A stretch of DNA of 64,000 bases, taken from contig NZ_VSRN01000001.1 of the NCBI RefSeq assembly GCF_008369915.1, positions 806,001-870,000 of the forward strand. The letters run 5' to 3'. Source of the DNA: Dyadobacter sp. UC 10. Its GTDB lineage: Bacteria > Bacteroidota > Bacteroidia > Cytophagales > Spirosomataceae. The translations under genes were made by a program, and so were the position numbers. The notes below the pieces were generated by a model. It ran no database searches. It worked only from the letters and a program-made list of their open reading frames with translations, and had not been told where the DNA came from. Shown in pieces: positions 53,278 to 62,617 of this stretch. Every line of letters begins with the position of its first letter. Positions within the stretch are counted from its first letter, which is position 1.

Positions 53278-54750
53278 CTATGGCCCAGCGGACAACACAT
53301 GCTTCAAAATGCCTAGTGCTTTCTTTGTTTCAACCTCATTCAGGGAAGCAAACCCCAACCGCATGGAATTTGCTGAAAAAGCTTCGTTTTTATAGAAATC
53401 CCCATCATCTATGTAAAGACCCTTCCTCCCTGCCAGGCGGGATACCTCATGCAAATCGATGGACTCTGCGAAGTTGGCCCACACCCCAAGCCCGCCCTCT
53501 GGCATTGAAAACGTGATGTGTTCCCCGAATTCTGTTTGAAGCAAACCACAAAAATGATCACGCCTTGCTTTATACGTTCTCTGGGACTTTCGGAAATGCC
53601 GTTCCATTTCACCGTTTTCAAACATTGTTGAAAAAGCTTCTTCCATCAAGGTATCCCCTTGCCGGTCTATGAGCTGCCTCAGTGAAGACGCCGCTGTTAT
53701 AAAATCGGCAGGGCCTATCATAAAGCCGATCCTGAGTGCAGGAGCAAAGGTTTTTGAAATCGATCCGATGTAGATCACATTTTGGTTATGGTCAATGCTG
53801 GCCAGCGGCAAAAACGGCTTGTTCTCATAGTGGAAGTCGAAATCATAATCGTCTTCAATGATGGCAAACCGATGCTTTTTTGCAAGGGCCAACAGCTTTA
53901 AGCGGCGGTCGCTGCTGAGGGTTACCGTTGTAGGAAGGTGATGATGGGGTATGACATAAACAGCCCTGATTGGTTTTGTTTCCAACACTTTTTCCAGGTA
54001 ATCAATGTCCATCCCCATTGCATCCACCGGTATCCTGACGACCGATCCGCCAGCATGCCGGAAGGCTTCGTCTGCCAGTAAATAGTTCGAAAGGCCGGCT
54101 GCGATATAAGTATCAGGCCCCAAAAGCAATTGCGAGGCGAGATATATGCCCATCTGGCTTCCCTTGGTAATCAGGATCTGCTCCGGCGACACGGCCACGC
54201 CCCTGGTGTGAGACAGATAGTTGCTGACCGAAACGCGCAGCCGCTCTGATCCCATCGCGCTGCCGTAACGTAAAAAGCTTTTGCCATAAAACTTTCTGGA
54301 AATACTCCGGTACTCCCGCATCAATTGGTCAATGGGGGCCAGCCTCACATCGGGGAACCCGTCGTCAATCGCCAGAGAAGCCTTTTGAAGGTCTTTACTC
54401 GGCAGGGCACCTTTAAAACTGTCTGTCCAGTGAAAGGCGTGTTCATTACCTTCATTTACAGTCCCGCTCAAACTTACAGCCCTGGCTAAAATGGGTAGCT
54501 TCGATTGTACAAAAACACCCTTCCGTTCAGCGGACTCGGCCCAACCCTGATTGATCAGTTCTTCATACGCCAGTTTGATTGTGTTCCTGTTTATTCCGAT
54601 TAAGTCTGCCAGGATCCTGGTGCTGGGCAAACTGTCGGAGGGCTTCAGCATCCCTTTTGTAATCAGGGAAATGAAGCAATTGCATACTTGCAGGTACAAG
54701 GATACCGGCGAGTTTCTATCAAGCTGGATCAGCGTTTTATAAGGCAGCAT
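53278..54750 (-). CDS. MocR/PdxR-type GntR regulator with aminotransferase-like domain
   Basis: 490 aa. N-terminal winged helix of GntR type (~10-75: LPSTRILADLIGINRNTIKL, YEELINQGW). The remainder is a class I aminotransferase-like fold that binds PLP: the Schiff-base Lys is in YIGSISKTFAPALRIG, with IIEDDYDFDFHY before it. These proteins use PLP or a PLP adduct as a signal and commonly control a divergent gene. Here that would be the azoreductase gene 76 bp away. Confidence 0.93.
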   Translation of the reverse strand: MLPYKTLIQLDRNSPVSLYLQVCNCFISLITKGMLKPSDSLPSTRILADLIGINRNTIKLAYEELINQGWAESAERKGVFVQSKLPILARAVSLSGTVNEGNEHAFHWTDSFKGALPSKDLQKASLAIDDGFPDVRLAPIDQLMREYRSISRKFYGKSFLRYGSAMGSERLRVSVSNYLSHTRGVAVSPEQILITKGSQMGIYLASQLLLGPDTYIAAGLSNYLLADEAFRHAGGSVVRIPVDAMGMDIDYLEKVLETKPIRAVYVIPHHHLPTTVTLSSDRRLKLLALAKKHRFAIIEDDYDFDFHYENKPFLPLASIDHNQNVIYIGSISKTFAPALRIGFMIGPADFITAASSLRQLIDRQGDTLMEEAFSTMFENGEMERHFRKSQRTYKARRDHFCGLLQTEFGEHITFSMPEGGLGVWANFAESIDLHEVSRLAGRKGLYIDDGDFYKNEAFSANSMRLGFASLNEVETKKALGILKHVLSAGP

Positions 54751-54781
54751 CTGGGCTATATGAATTGTTTGAACTGGGTTA

Positions 54782-54811
54782 CAAAGCTAGTCCAATGTGC
54801 CGGTAAATTTG
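54782..54811. promoter_or_regulatory. Divergent -7 elements between the MocR and azoreductase genes
   Basis: TAGCTTTG on the minus strand (54782-54789) and TAAATTTG on the plus strand (54804-54811) both fit the Bacteroidota TAnnTTTG -7 box. No clear -33 TTTG is seen for either, so the boxes are candidates only. They lie 15 bp apart, so one bound regulator could affect both. Confidence 0.4.
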
Positions 54812-54826
54812 TTTAAAATTATCACA

Positions 54827-55516
54827 ATGAGCAAACTACTAGTTATCAATGCAAGCGCCAGGAGCAACCATTCCCACAGCAGGGGGCTCACTGCGGCTTT
54901 TGTGAAACACTGGGTGAAAGTTAATCCGGGTTCACAAGTTGTATTCCGTGAGTTAGGTACTGCCAATGTGCCTCACATGACAGGAGAATGGATATCGGCA
55001 GCATTTAAACCCGCAGCCGACAGAAACGGGCAGGATCTGCGTGAGCTTGCTCTCAGCGATACATACGTTTCGGAGCTGCACCGGGCGGATGTGATCGTCA
55101 TCGGTTCGCCTATGTATAACTGGTCAATCCCAAGCCCTTTGAAAGCCTATATCGACCAGATTATGCGGATACATGAAACTTGGAAGCCCAACAAGGCTGA
55201 CCCTCAAAACCCATACACAGGTCTTTTAAAGGGAAAGACACTGGTCTTGTTGTTAGCAAGGGGATCTGCCGGTTATGAAGCCGGGGAATATAACCATCAT
55301 ATGAACTTTCAGAGTACCTACCTGAAAATGATTTTCAACATAATGGGGATCACGGATATACACGTAATCCCGATCAACGGTGCATCGACGCCGTCGCAAG
55401 AGCTGCAAGACTCGATTGAGACGGCCAGAGCGGATATTGAAGAATTTATCAATTCAGGTCTGTACTTTGCAACTGACAGAAAGAGCGTATCAAACGGAAT
55501 TGAGCGTAAAAATTAA
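54827..55516 (+). CDS. azoR: FMN-dependent NADH:quinone/azo reductase
   Basis: 229 aa from ATG 54827 (MSKLLVINASARSNHSHSRG); the frame is open from 54797. Flavodoxin-like fold: the phosphate-binding loop ASARSNHSHSRG is present, and SPMYNWSIPSPLKAYIDQIM is the FMN-site signature of AzoR. The enzyme reduces azo bonds and quinones by two electrons with NADH. Divergent from the MocR regulator and followed by a carboxymuconolactone decarboxylase-like gene 12 bp later. Confidence 0.9.
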   Translation: MSKLLVINASARSNHSHSRGLTAAFVKHWVKVNPGSQVVFRELGTANVPHMTGEWISAAFKPAADRNGQDLRELALSDTYVSELHRADVIVIGSPMYNWSIPSPLKAYIDQIMRIHETWKPNKADPQNPYTGLLKGKTLVLLLARGSAGYEAGEYNHHMNFQSTYLKMIFNIMGITDIHVIPINGASTPSQELQDSIETARADIEEFINSGLYFATDRKSVSNGIERKN

Positions 55517-55528
55517 TATAAACAAATA

Positions 55529-55963
55529 ATGGAAACCAGAATCAGAATCGACAAGGTAGAACCAGCAGGATATAAGGCAGTACTTGGCCTTGAAAAATTC
55601 ATCGAGAGCACGCCATTGACCAGGGTACACAAAGACCTGATCAAGATCCGCGCCTCCCAGATCAATGGCTGTGCATTTTGCATAGATATGCACACGAAGG
55701 AAGCGCGCAAGGCAGGTGAAACAGAGCAACGCATTTACGCCCTGAATGCCTGGCGCGATTCTCCTTTTTATACAGAAGATGAGCGGGCTATACTTGCCTT
55801 GACCGAAGAAGTAACATTGATTCACAACCACGTTACCGACAACACGTATCAGCAAGCTGCGAATGTACTTGATGAGACTTATCTGGCTCAGGTGATGATG
55901 GCTATTATTACGATTAACGTCTGGAACAGGATCGGCATCGCTACTAAGCTGGTACCGGCTTAA
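55529..55963 (+). CDS. Carboxymuconolactone decarboxylase / AhpD-like protein
   Basis: 144 aa. The core is IRASQINGCAFCIDMHTKEA, with the CxxC pair and downstream His used by AhpD-like peroxidase partners. Total length and the end (MMAIITINVWNRIGIATKLV) match the family. An antioxidant role fits the adjacent reductase, but the reaction is not shown by sequence. Confidence 0.9.
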   Translation: METRIRIDKVEPAGYKAVLGLEKFIESTPLTRVHKDLIKIRASQINGCAFCIDMHTKEARKAGETEQRIYALNAWRDSPFYTEDERAILALTEEVTLIHNHVTDNTYQQAANVLDETYLAQVMMAIITINVWNRIGIATKLVPA

Positions 55964-56266
55964 TCCGGAAGATTAACGGGCACGTGCCCAGCATAACATT
56001 TCATTGTAGTTTTTAATGGCAGGATGCGATTGCATCCCGCCATTTTTGTTGGCCACCCTGACCACGCACGAACTACACAACTGTGAGTAGCAAGGCTCGA
56101 TGTTTGTCCCTGGACCAAGAATCTCATAGCTGACCCGCGGTTAATCCGATTAAAGTTTCAACTTGTCTCAAATACCCCCCGAATATGTTTCAAATGGCCG
56201 CGGTAACGGATTGGCAGTTAGCTAATTTTGTTACAGTCCAAACCTAATCAACAAATCTGATCACGT
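55964..56266. other. Intergenic region with palindrome, terminator and a candidate -7 box
   Basis: 303 bp without a gene. It holds the perfect 12-bp palindrome GGGCACGTGCCC (55978-55989), the terminator at 56015-56049, and TAATTTTG at 56223-56230, a TAnnTTTG-type box 37 bp before the next ATG. The remaining ~170 bp show nothing recognisable. Confidence 0.6.
56015..56049 (+). terminator. Rho-independent terminator
   Basis: AATGGC (56015-56020) pairs with GCCATT (56039-56044) and GGATGC (56022-56027) with GCATCC (56032-56037), with one A/C mismatch. Five T follow. It closes the azoreductase/AhpD-like operon. Confidence 0.88.
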
Positions 56267-56821
56267 ATGAGAAAGATAATCGCCGCTATCAATATGACGC
56301 TCGACGGTTTTTGCGATCACACGGCGGTTTCGCCCGACGAAGCAGTGCACGATCACTACGGTGAGCTACTAAAAAATGCCGGCACTGCTTTGTATGGCCG
56401 GAAAACCTACCTGCTGATGGAGTTCTGGAAAGGCCTGGCGGAACACCCCAGTGGAGAAAAATCGATGGATGATTTTGCAATGAATATGGACGCTATTCCC
56501 AAAATCGTCTTTTCTCGCACCTTGCAAAGTGTGGATTGGAAAAGCGCGAAGGTTGCTACCCGCAGCCTCGAAGCGGAAACGCTGGCGCTCCGGGAAGAAG
56601 ATGGCGGTGACATTCTGGTTGGCAGCCGCAGCATTATTATGGCCCTGATGAATCTGGGCCTGGTAGATGAATTTCAGCTGATGGTCCACCCGGTGGTGGC
56701 GCGAAAAGGCTTGCCCTTATTTGAAGAACTGACAGACGGAGTGGTTTTAAAATTGATAAAGACGCACACTTTTGCCAGTGGGGCCGTCTTGCTGTACTAT
56801 GCCCCATCGAAGCAACAATAG
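56267..56821 (+). CDS. Dihydrofolate reductase-like (RibD C-terminal) protein
   Basis: 184 aa. RibD_C/DHFR-like fold: IIAAINMTLDGFCDHTAVSP at the start, TALYGRKTYLLMEFW for the nucleotide site, GGDILVGSRSIIMALMNLGL and LVDEFQLMVHPVVARKGLPL. Members reduce small substrates with NADPH; it is not the housekeeping folate enzyme. It is followed by a stem (57006-57037). Confidence 0.92.
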   Translation: MRKIIAAINMTLDGFCDHTAVSPDEAVHDHYGELLKNAGTALYGRKTYLLMEFWKGLAEHPSGEKSMDDFAMNMDAIPKIVFSRTLQSVDWKSAKVATRSLEAETLALREEDGGDILVGSRSIIMALMNLGLVDEFQLMVHPVVARKGLPLFEELTDGVVLKLIKTHTFASGAVLLYYAPSKQQ

Positions 56822-57005
56822 CCGGACCACAGAGGGGTTATTCCAGATAATTCTTAAACTAATCTGCCTTGATTTCAAAGGTTGCGGCCAGCCAAAATTA
56901 CAGGAGGCTCCGCCGGGCATTCACAACGACCGAGGTAGCATTCATAACTCCGGACACTGGGCAATGAGATTGCTATTGGAGCAAATCAGTAGGAATTTAA
57001 CGCAC

Positions 57006-57038
57006 AAATGCCGCCTCGGGAGTCCAAAGCGGCATTTT
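57006..57038. terminator. Hairpin between convergent genes
   Basis: AAATGCCGC (57006-57014) pairs perfectly with GCGGCATTT (57029-57037). It lies between the DHFR-like gene and the convergent DUF4142 gene and probably terminates one or both. Confidence 0.7.
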
Positions 57039-57071
57039 CGGGAATGCGGGGTATTTAGCCCGGCACATACC

Positions 57072-57647
57072 TTATTTCGTTTTATCAAGGCTTTTTACGT
57101 GTTCAGCGTGCGCTTTGATCACCGGCAAAGTCTTGTCGATGAAGGCTTTCAGTTCCGCGTCTTTCACTTCTTTCTGTGCGTCTTCAAAAAGTTTCACCGT
57201 ATTATCGTGATCTTTCTTCATCTGCGCTATATAAGCTTTGTCAAAATCGCTGCCACTTTTGCCTCCCAGGTCAGCTGCTGCCTTTTGTTTTTCCTCATTC
57301 GGCGCCGAAGGCAATGTGATATTCTTACTTGATGCCAGTGTTTTCAGCTCTTCATTTGCTTTCGAATGGTCTGTGACCATCTGTTTTGCGAATGCTTTCA
57401 CTTTCGGATCCGTGGCTTTTTCTTCCGCAATTTTACTTAATGCTACTTCTGCCATTCCGCCATTTGCGGCTTCCACAGCAAACTCGGCATCGTCCTCGGC
57501 GACGGCAGATCCGGAGTCGGTGTCGGTACTGTCTGCCACTGCCTCATTGGTACTGTCGGCAAAATCAGTTGTGTCAGTCGATTTCGACCCGCAGCCCCAT
57601 AGCATTGCTACGGTTGCGAGAGTTAAGAATGTTGATGCAATTTTCAT
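57072..57647 (-). CDS. DUF4142 lipoprotein
   Basis: 191 aa. Lipoprotein signal (TVAMLWGC, Cys19), then an acidic Ser/Thr/Asp linker. The DUF4142 ferritin-like helices follow: EAANGGMAEVALSKIAEEKA, DPKVKAFAKQMVTDHSKANE, SDFDKAYIAQMKKDHDNTVK. These periplasmic proteins are often linked to stress or surface traits; no biochemical role is established. Confidence 0.93.
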   Translation of the reverse strand: MKIASTFLTLATVAMLWGCGSKSTDTTDFADSTNEAVADSTDTDSGSAVAEDDAEFAVEAANGGMAEVALSKIAEEKATDPKVKAFAKQMVTDHSKANEELKTLASSKNITLPSAPNEEKQKAAADLGGKSGSDFDKAYIAQMKKDHDNTVKLFEDAQKEVKDAELKAFIDKTLPVIKAHAEHVKSLDKTK

Positions 57648-57945
57648 TGGTATTCCGTGTTTAAGTGGTGATAAAATTCACAGTGCCGGACAATACCGGC
57701 AAAGTCGATACTTACTATCAAAAAGCGTACCCGTAAGCACCACGAAACCCCGGCTTTAACAAAAGCGCTCTCCTTTCGTTACGCAATTGAACAATAAAAA
57801 AATCAGCAGCACCCTGATCACAAAGTTAACGATTGGATAATACTGGCTTAAAACACCTCCGGCAGACCGCTTGTAGTTTTGTTTTTTGATTGAAACTACG
57901 CCGGTCACCCCTACACCGGCCGGCCCACTTAACCGCTTATTACAA
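57648..57945. other. Divergent promoter region
   Basis: 298 bp between the DUF4142 and SusC genes. TAGTTTTG at 57874-57881 is a TAnnTTTG-type -7 box 65 bp before the SusC ATG. A short stem GCCGG/CCGGC lies near 57684-57699. No ECF or FecR gene is adjacent. Confidence 0.45.
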
Positions 57946-60900
57946 ATGAAAGTAAATTTACTGCAGGCATTTTTTGCTTTGCTGATTGGATGTTGTGTGA
58001 CTTTACAATTATCCGCCCAATCCATCACCATCAGCGGTAAGGTAACCGCTCCATCCGGCGACGCGCTTCCCGGTGTCAGCATCCTCGTGAAAGGCAGCAG
58101 TATTGGCACTACTACCGATGCCAACGGAGCATACACGCTAGCTGTTGCTTCAAAAAATGCAACCCTTGTTTTTTCAGCCATTGGTTTCCTTTCCCGCGAG
58201 CAGCCGGTCGGCAATAAAAGTGTTGTGGATATAATATTAGAGGAGGACACCAAAATTCTCAATGAAGTGGTAGTAACCGCATTGGGTATTAAAAGAGAGG
58301 AAAAATCACTCGGCTTTGCTGCACAGACAATCAATGAAAATGCGGTGAAAGATGCGAAATCCAATAACTGGGTCAATACCCTTTCGGGGAAAGTGGCAGG
58401 GCTTAATATTCAGGGCGCGGGAGCCGGGCCTATGGGTTCGTCCCGTATTACCTTGCGCGGCGAATCGTCTTTGAACCTCGACAATAACCAGGCGCTGATC
58501 GTTGTCGACGGGGTGCCGGTAAGCAGCAGAATCACCGGAACAGGCTTCAACTCGCACCTTTCGGCCGATAGCCCGGTGGATTACGGTTCGAGCCTGTCAG
58601 ACATTAATCCTGACGATATAGACAAAGTAACGGTGCTGAAAGGTCCCGGGGCCACAGCATTATACGGTAGCCGGGCCGCCGGCGGGGCGATTATTATCAC
58701 GACCAAGTCAGGCGTCCGCCAGGATAAGGGTATTGGCGTAACGGTCAATTCCAATTTCAGTGCTGAGCAGATCAACCGCTATCCGGATTATCAATTTGAA
58801 TATGGCGAGGGAAGAAGCAGCGCATACTTCTCTTATCTCGACAGCGAAGACGGTCCAAACACAGCTACAACAGTTGCAGCCGGAAGAGCCTGGGGACCTC
58901 GATTTGACGGTCAATCCTATTTCCAGTATAACCCTGACGCGCCCGATGGAAGGCCGACCGTTCGCACGCCCTGGGTTGCCAACAAAGATTACATTTCCGG
59001 CTTTTTCCAGACCGGAACTACATTTTCTAACAGTGTTTCAATTGAAGGCGGCGGTGAAAACGGCTCCGCTCGCCTGTCACTCACGCATTTGAAAAACAAA
59101 TGGATCATCCCAAATACAGGCTTTGAGAGGCTGAATGCTGCATTATCGATCAATCAGCGTGTATCGAAAAGACTAAAAATAAACGGAAAGGCCAACTATA
59201 CTAACAAGAAAAGTGACAACCTGCCGATGGCGGGATATAACAACCAGTCGCTGATGTATTTCCTGATCCTCGGCACAACGCCGAACATTAAACCGGAATG
59301 GTTTAAGCCTTACTGGGAACCGGGGCTAGAGAACGTGAAACAGAGAAGCCCTTTCAACCCCACTCCCGACAACCCGTATCTGGGGATGTACGAAATGCTC
59401 AACAAAATGAACAAGCACGGGTTTATCGGAAATGTGTCGGCCAATTATGAGATCTCCAAAAAGTTTGACCTGATGGTGCGCTCCGGTCTGGACATGGCTT
59501 TCGAATTCCGTTCGCAGCAGCGCCCATTCAGCATGACACGCTACCCGCGCGGCATGTACCGGGAGCAGAATGTATTTACCTATGAGTCAAATACCGACTT
59601 TTTGCTCAATTACAAGGACAAGATCGGCGGTTTGATCGATGTTACTGCTTCGGTTGGCGGCAATTCCATGCGGCAATCTTACGATTTTGCAGGTATGTAC
59701 GCCGACCAGCTTGCACAGCCGGGGATTTACCAGATTTCCAACAGTCTCGATCAGGCAGTGGCAGATCCGTTAAAAACTAAAAAAGCGATCAACAGTATCT
59801 ATGCTGCGACCCAGTTTTCATGGGATGAAAAAATATTTCTGGACGTAACCGGGCGTAACGACTGGTCGAGCACGCTGCCTTACGGAAACAACTCTTTCTT
59901 TTACCCATCGGTAAGTTCCAGCTTCCTTCTCAATGAACTTTTCACACTTCCACAAGCCGTTTCCTTTGCCAAGTTCCGTGCGTCGTGGGCGCAGGTCGGC
60001 AATGATACCCGCCCATATCAGACCGCACGTTATTACGACCGGGTTTACGGAAATAGCTTCACCAACTCCTCTACACTTTTCAATGCGGAACTGAAACCTG
60101 AGATCACGGCCAGTTATGAGTTTGGTTTGGATGTTCGTTTGCTGAAAAATCTGGTTGGCCTGGATGTGGCTTATTATAACAACAACAGCAGAAACCAGAT
60201 CCTGGCCATTCCTTTGGATCCCGTGTCAGGATATTCCAATGCATTAATCAATGCGGGATTAATCAATAGCCGAGGCGTGGAGGTCAAGCTTACAGGCAAG
60301 CCGGTTACTACTAAAAATTTCAGCTGGAACACGACACTGCTCTGGTCAAGGAACCGGAGTTTCGTAAGGGAACTTGCGTCCGGGATTACCAATCAGGTGA
60401 TTTACGCACACAATACCAATGTGAGCATCGAGGCGCGCGTAGGCGGACTGATGGGCGACATGTATGGCCGCGGTTTTCAGCGCGCCCCCGACGGTCAGAT
60501 CATCTATTCCTCAGTAGGACTACCGGCCGCATTAGATCCCGTTGCCAAAAAATGGGGAAATGCATTTGCCGACTGGAAAGCGAGCATTTCTAATGAATTT
60601 ACGATCAAAAACGTCCGTGTGAGCCTGCTTTTGGACGGACAAAAAGGCGGCAGTATGTTTTCGCAGACCAGCCACAAGAACAATACCTTGGGTAAAACAA
60701 AGGTTACTTTGCCCGGCCGGGAAGACGGGATCATTGGTCAGGGCGTCGTAAAACAGCCGGACGGAAGCTTCACCCCGAATACTGTAAAAGTTCCTGCCAG
60801 CTCTTACTATGACAACTATTACCAGATCGCGAATGCAGAAACCAACATTTTCGACGCTTCTTTCCTGAAAATCAGGGAAGTGCGTGTAGAATTCAACCTT

Positions 60901-61101
60901 CCGCAAGCGTTGCTTTCCAGGATCGGTGTGCGCCAGACCAGCCTGGCTGTATTTGGCAGGGACCTATTCAATTTCACTAAATTCCCTGGATTTGATCCCG
61001 AAGGTGGAAACCTGAACAACGGCACACTCACACCGGGGGTTGAGCTGGCGCAGTTTCCTTCCACCCGGACCATGGGAATGAATATTACCCTGAAATTTTA
61101 A
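57946..61101 (+). CDS. SusC/RagA-family TonB-linked transporter, no STN domain
   Basis: 1051 aa from ATG 57946 (MKVNLLQAFFALLIGCCVTL, signal peptide); the frame is open from 57886. Carboxypeptidase-like domain (SGKVTAPSGDALPGVSILVK), the SusC segment EVVVTALGIKREEKSLGFAA, the plug (ALIVVDGVPVS, VLKGPGATALYGSRAAGGA) and a barrel ending TMGMNITLKF. It lacks the STN signalling domain, in keeping with the absence of a FecR/ECF pair. The downstream GDPD fusion suggests a phosphodiester-type ligand. Confidence 0.94.
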   Translation: MKVNLLQAFFALLIGCCVTLQLSAQSITISGKVTAPSGDALPGVSILVKGSSIGTTTDANGAYTLAVASKNATLVFSAIGFLSREQPVGNKSVVDIILEEDTKILNEVVVTALGIKREEKSLGFAAQTINENAVKDAKSNNWVNTLSGKVAGLNIQGAGAGPMGSSRITLRGESSLNLDNNQALIVVDGVPVSSRITGTGFNSHLSADSPVDYGSSLSDINPDDIDKVTVLKGPGATALYGSRAAGGAIIITTKSGVRQDKGIGVTVNSNFSAEQINRYPDYQFEYGEGRSSAYFSYLDSEDGPNTATTVAAGRAWGPRFDGQSYFQYNPDAPDGRPTVRTPWVANKDYISGFFQTGTTFSNSVSIEGGGENGSARLSLTHLKNKWIIPNTGFERLNAALSINQRVSKRLKINGKANYTNKKSDNLPMAGYNNQSLMYFLILGTTPNIKPEWFKPYWEPGLENVKQRSPFNPTPDNPYLGMYEMLNKMNKHGFIGNVSANYEISKKFDLMVRSGLDMAFEFRSQQRPFSMTRYPRGMYREQNVFTYESNTDFLLNYKDKIGGLIDVTASVGGNSMRQSYDFAGMYADQLAQPGIYQISNSLDQAVADPLKTKKAINSIYAATQFSWDEKIFLDVTGRNDWSSTLPYGNNSFFYPSVSSSFLLNELFTLPQAVSFAKFRASWAQVGNDTRPYQTARYYDRVYGNSFTNSSTLFNAELKPEITASYEFGLDVRLLKNLVGLDVAYYNNNSRNQILAIPLDPVSGYSNALINAGLINSRGVEVKLTGKPVTTKNFSWNTTLLWSRNRSFVRELASGITNQVIYAHNTNVSIEARVGGLMGDMYGRGFQRAPDGQIIYSSVGLPAALDPVAKKWGNAFADWKASISNEFTIKNVRVSLLLDGQKGGSMFSQTSHKNNTLGKTKVTLPGREDGIIGQGVVKQPDGSFTPNTVKVPASSYYDNYYQIANAETNIFDASFLKIREVRVEFNLPQALLSRIGVRQTSLAVFGRDLFNFTKFPGFDPEGGNLNNGTLTPGVELAQFPSTRTMGMNITLKF

Positions 61102-61113
61102 TCCAAAGAAATC

Positions 61114-62592
61114 ATGTTTAAGAAAAAATATATCCCGCTTCTATTGCTGTTGACCATTTTAGGCTCCTGCACCAATAACTTCGACGAGCTTAACACCGAC
61201 CCCAACCGGCCGAAGGAAATTACTCCGGGCGTAATGCTGGGACAGTTACAATATCAGATCGTGAACAGTACCGTGAATGCAAGCCGCAATTTCACCCACG
61301 AGCTCATGCAGGTGGATGCACCACGCGCAAGTGCAGGCGGCGGCGGGCTGCACCGTTATATTGTAAATCCGGGTAGCGGCGTCTGGAGTAATTTCTACGC
61401 TTATCTCAATGATATCGAAGACATTTACATCATCGCCGACAAATTGAATGAGAATAATTATAAGGCCATTTCGCTGATCTACAAATCGTGGAGCTACTCG
61501 ATTCTGACGGACCTATATGGCGATGTGCCCTATTCTCAGGCTACCAAAGCGATTGAAGGAAATTTTAAACCTGCGTTTGACAAACAAAAAGACATTTACG
61601 TCCAGCTCCTGAAAAATCTGGAAACGGCCAATACGCTGCTTGATGAAACAAAGGCGCTGACATACGGCGGAGATATGCTTTATAATTCCAATGCATTATC
61701 CGGCGGAAAAAATCCTGGAATCCTGAAATGGAAGAAGTTCTGCAACTCCCTGCGGCTGCGATTACTGCTGCGGATTTCGAAAAAAGAAGGGGAAGTAAAT
61801 GTAAAACAGCAGATCACAGCTATCCTTGCCGATCCAATCGCCAATCCCGTTTTTACGACCAATGCCGACGAAGCGATTTTCAGATATCCGGGGACATTTC
61901 CTTTTTTCAATCCTTTCTACAACGCAAGACAAGTAGACTGGCGTGACGGGAATTACTATACCAAGTTCTTCATGGACTGCATGAACGATCTGGGCGATCC
62001 ACGCCGCGCAGCCTGGGCAACGCAGGTTAAATCCGGCACTGAAAACGTATTTCGGGGCATAGAAAGCGGCTACCCGACCACACTGGAATATGCGGTAGGA
62101 AGCAACTCGAGCTATTCGGACGCGTTGAAAACATTACCCCAGCTGGGCACGATGATGACATTGGCGGAAGTAGAATTTATCAAGGCAGAACTGGTGGTAA
62201 AAGGGTACACGACTGGTTCAACCGCCGAAAAACATTACGAATCGGGCATTGCGGCATCGATGGCACAGTGGGGCGTGACCATGCCATCCGGGTTTACCAG
62301 GCAGCCGGGCATTTTGTTCAACCCAACTGCCACTGCTGAAAAACAATTGGAGCAGATCATGTTGCAAAAGTATTATGCTTACTTTTTCGTGGACTACCAA
62401 TCGTGGTTTGAAAAGCGCAGAACGGGTTATCCGGTATTGCCACGCGGCAATGGGATTCCGGCAGAAAATACTTTCCCGTCACGGGTCCCCTATCCTACCT
62501 ATCTGCAATCGCTAAACCCGGAAGCACTGGCCGGGGCTGTGGCGTCGATGGGCGGCGATGACAGTGATATCAAGGTTTGGTGGGATAAATAG
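61114..62592 (+). CDS. SusD/RagB-like lipoprotein (SusD-like_2 type)
   Basis: 492 aa. Lipoprotein signal (LTILGSC), then NNFDELNTDPNRPKEITPGV, the start usual for the SusD-like_2 group. Helical core includes SLIYKSWSYSILTDLYGDVP and LATVEFIKAEL-type helix (TLAEVEFIKAELVVKGYTTG). The end, FVDYQSWFEKRRTGYP, is also typical. Spaced 12 bp from SusC. Confidence 0.93.
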   Translation: MFKKKYIPLLLLLTILGSCTNNFDELNTDPNRPKEITPGVMLGQLQYQIVNSTVNASRNFTHELMQVDAPRASAGGGGLHRYIVNPGSGVWSNFYAYLNDIEDIYIIADKLNENNYKAISLIYKSWSYSILTDLYGDVPYSQATKAIEGNFKPAFDKQKDIYVQLLKNLETANTLLDETKALTYGGDMLYNSNALSGGKNPGILKWKKFCNSLRLRLLLRISKKEGEVNVKQQITAILADPIANPVFTTNADEAIFRYPGTFPFFNPFYNARQVDWRDGNYYTKFFMDCMNDLGDPRRAAWATQVKSGTENVFRGIESGYPTTLEYAVGSNSSYSDALKTLPQLGTMMTLAEVEFIKAELVVKGYTTGSTAEKHYESGIAASMAQWGVTMPSGFTRQPGILFNPTATAEKQLEQIMLQKYYAYFFVDYQSWFEKRRTGYPVLPRGNGIPAENTFPSRVPYPTYLQSLNPEALAGAVASMGGDDSDIKVWWDK

Positions 62593-62617
62593 CTAATATA
62601 TCTGATTGATTTCCAAA

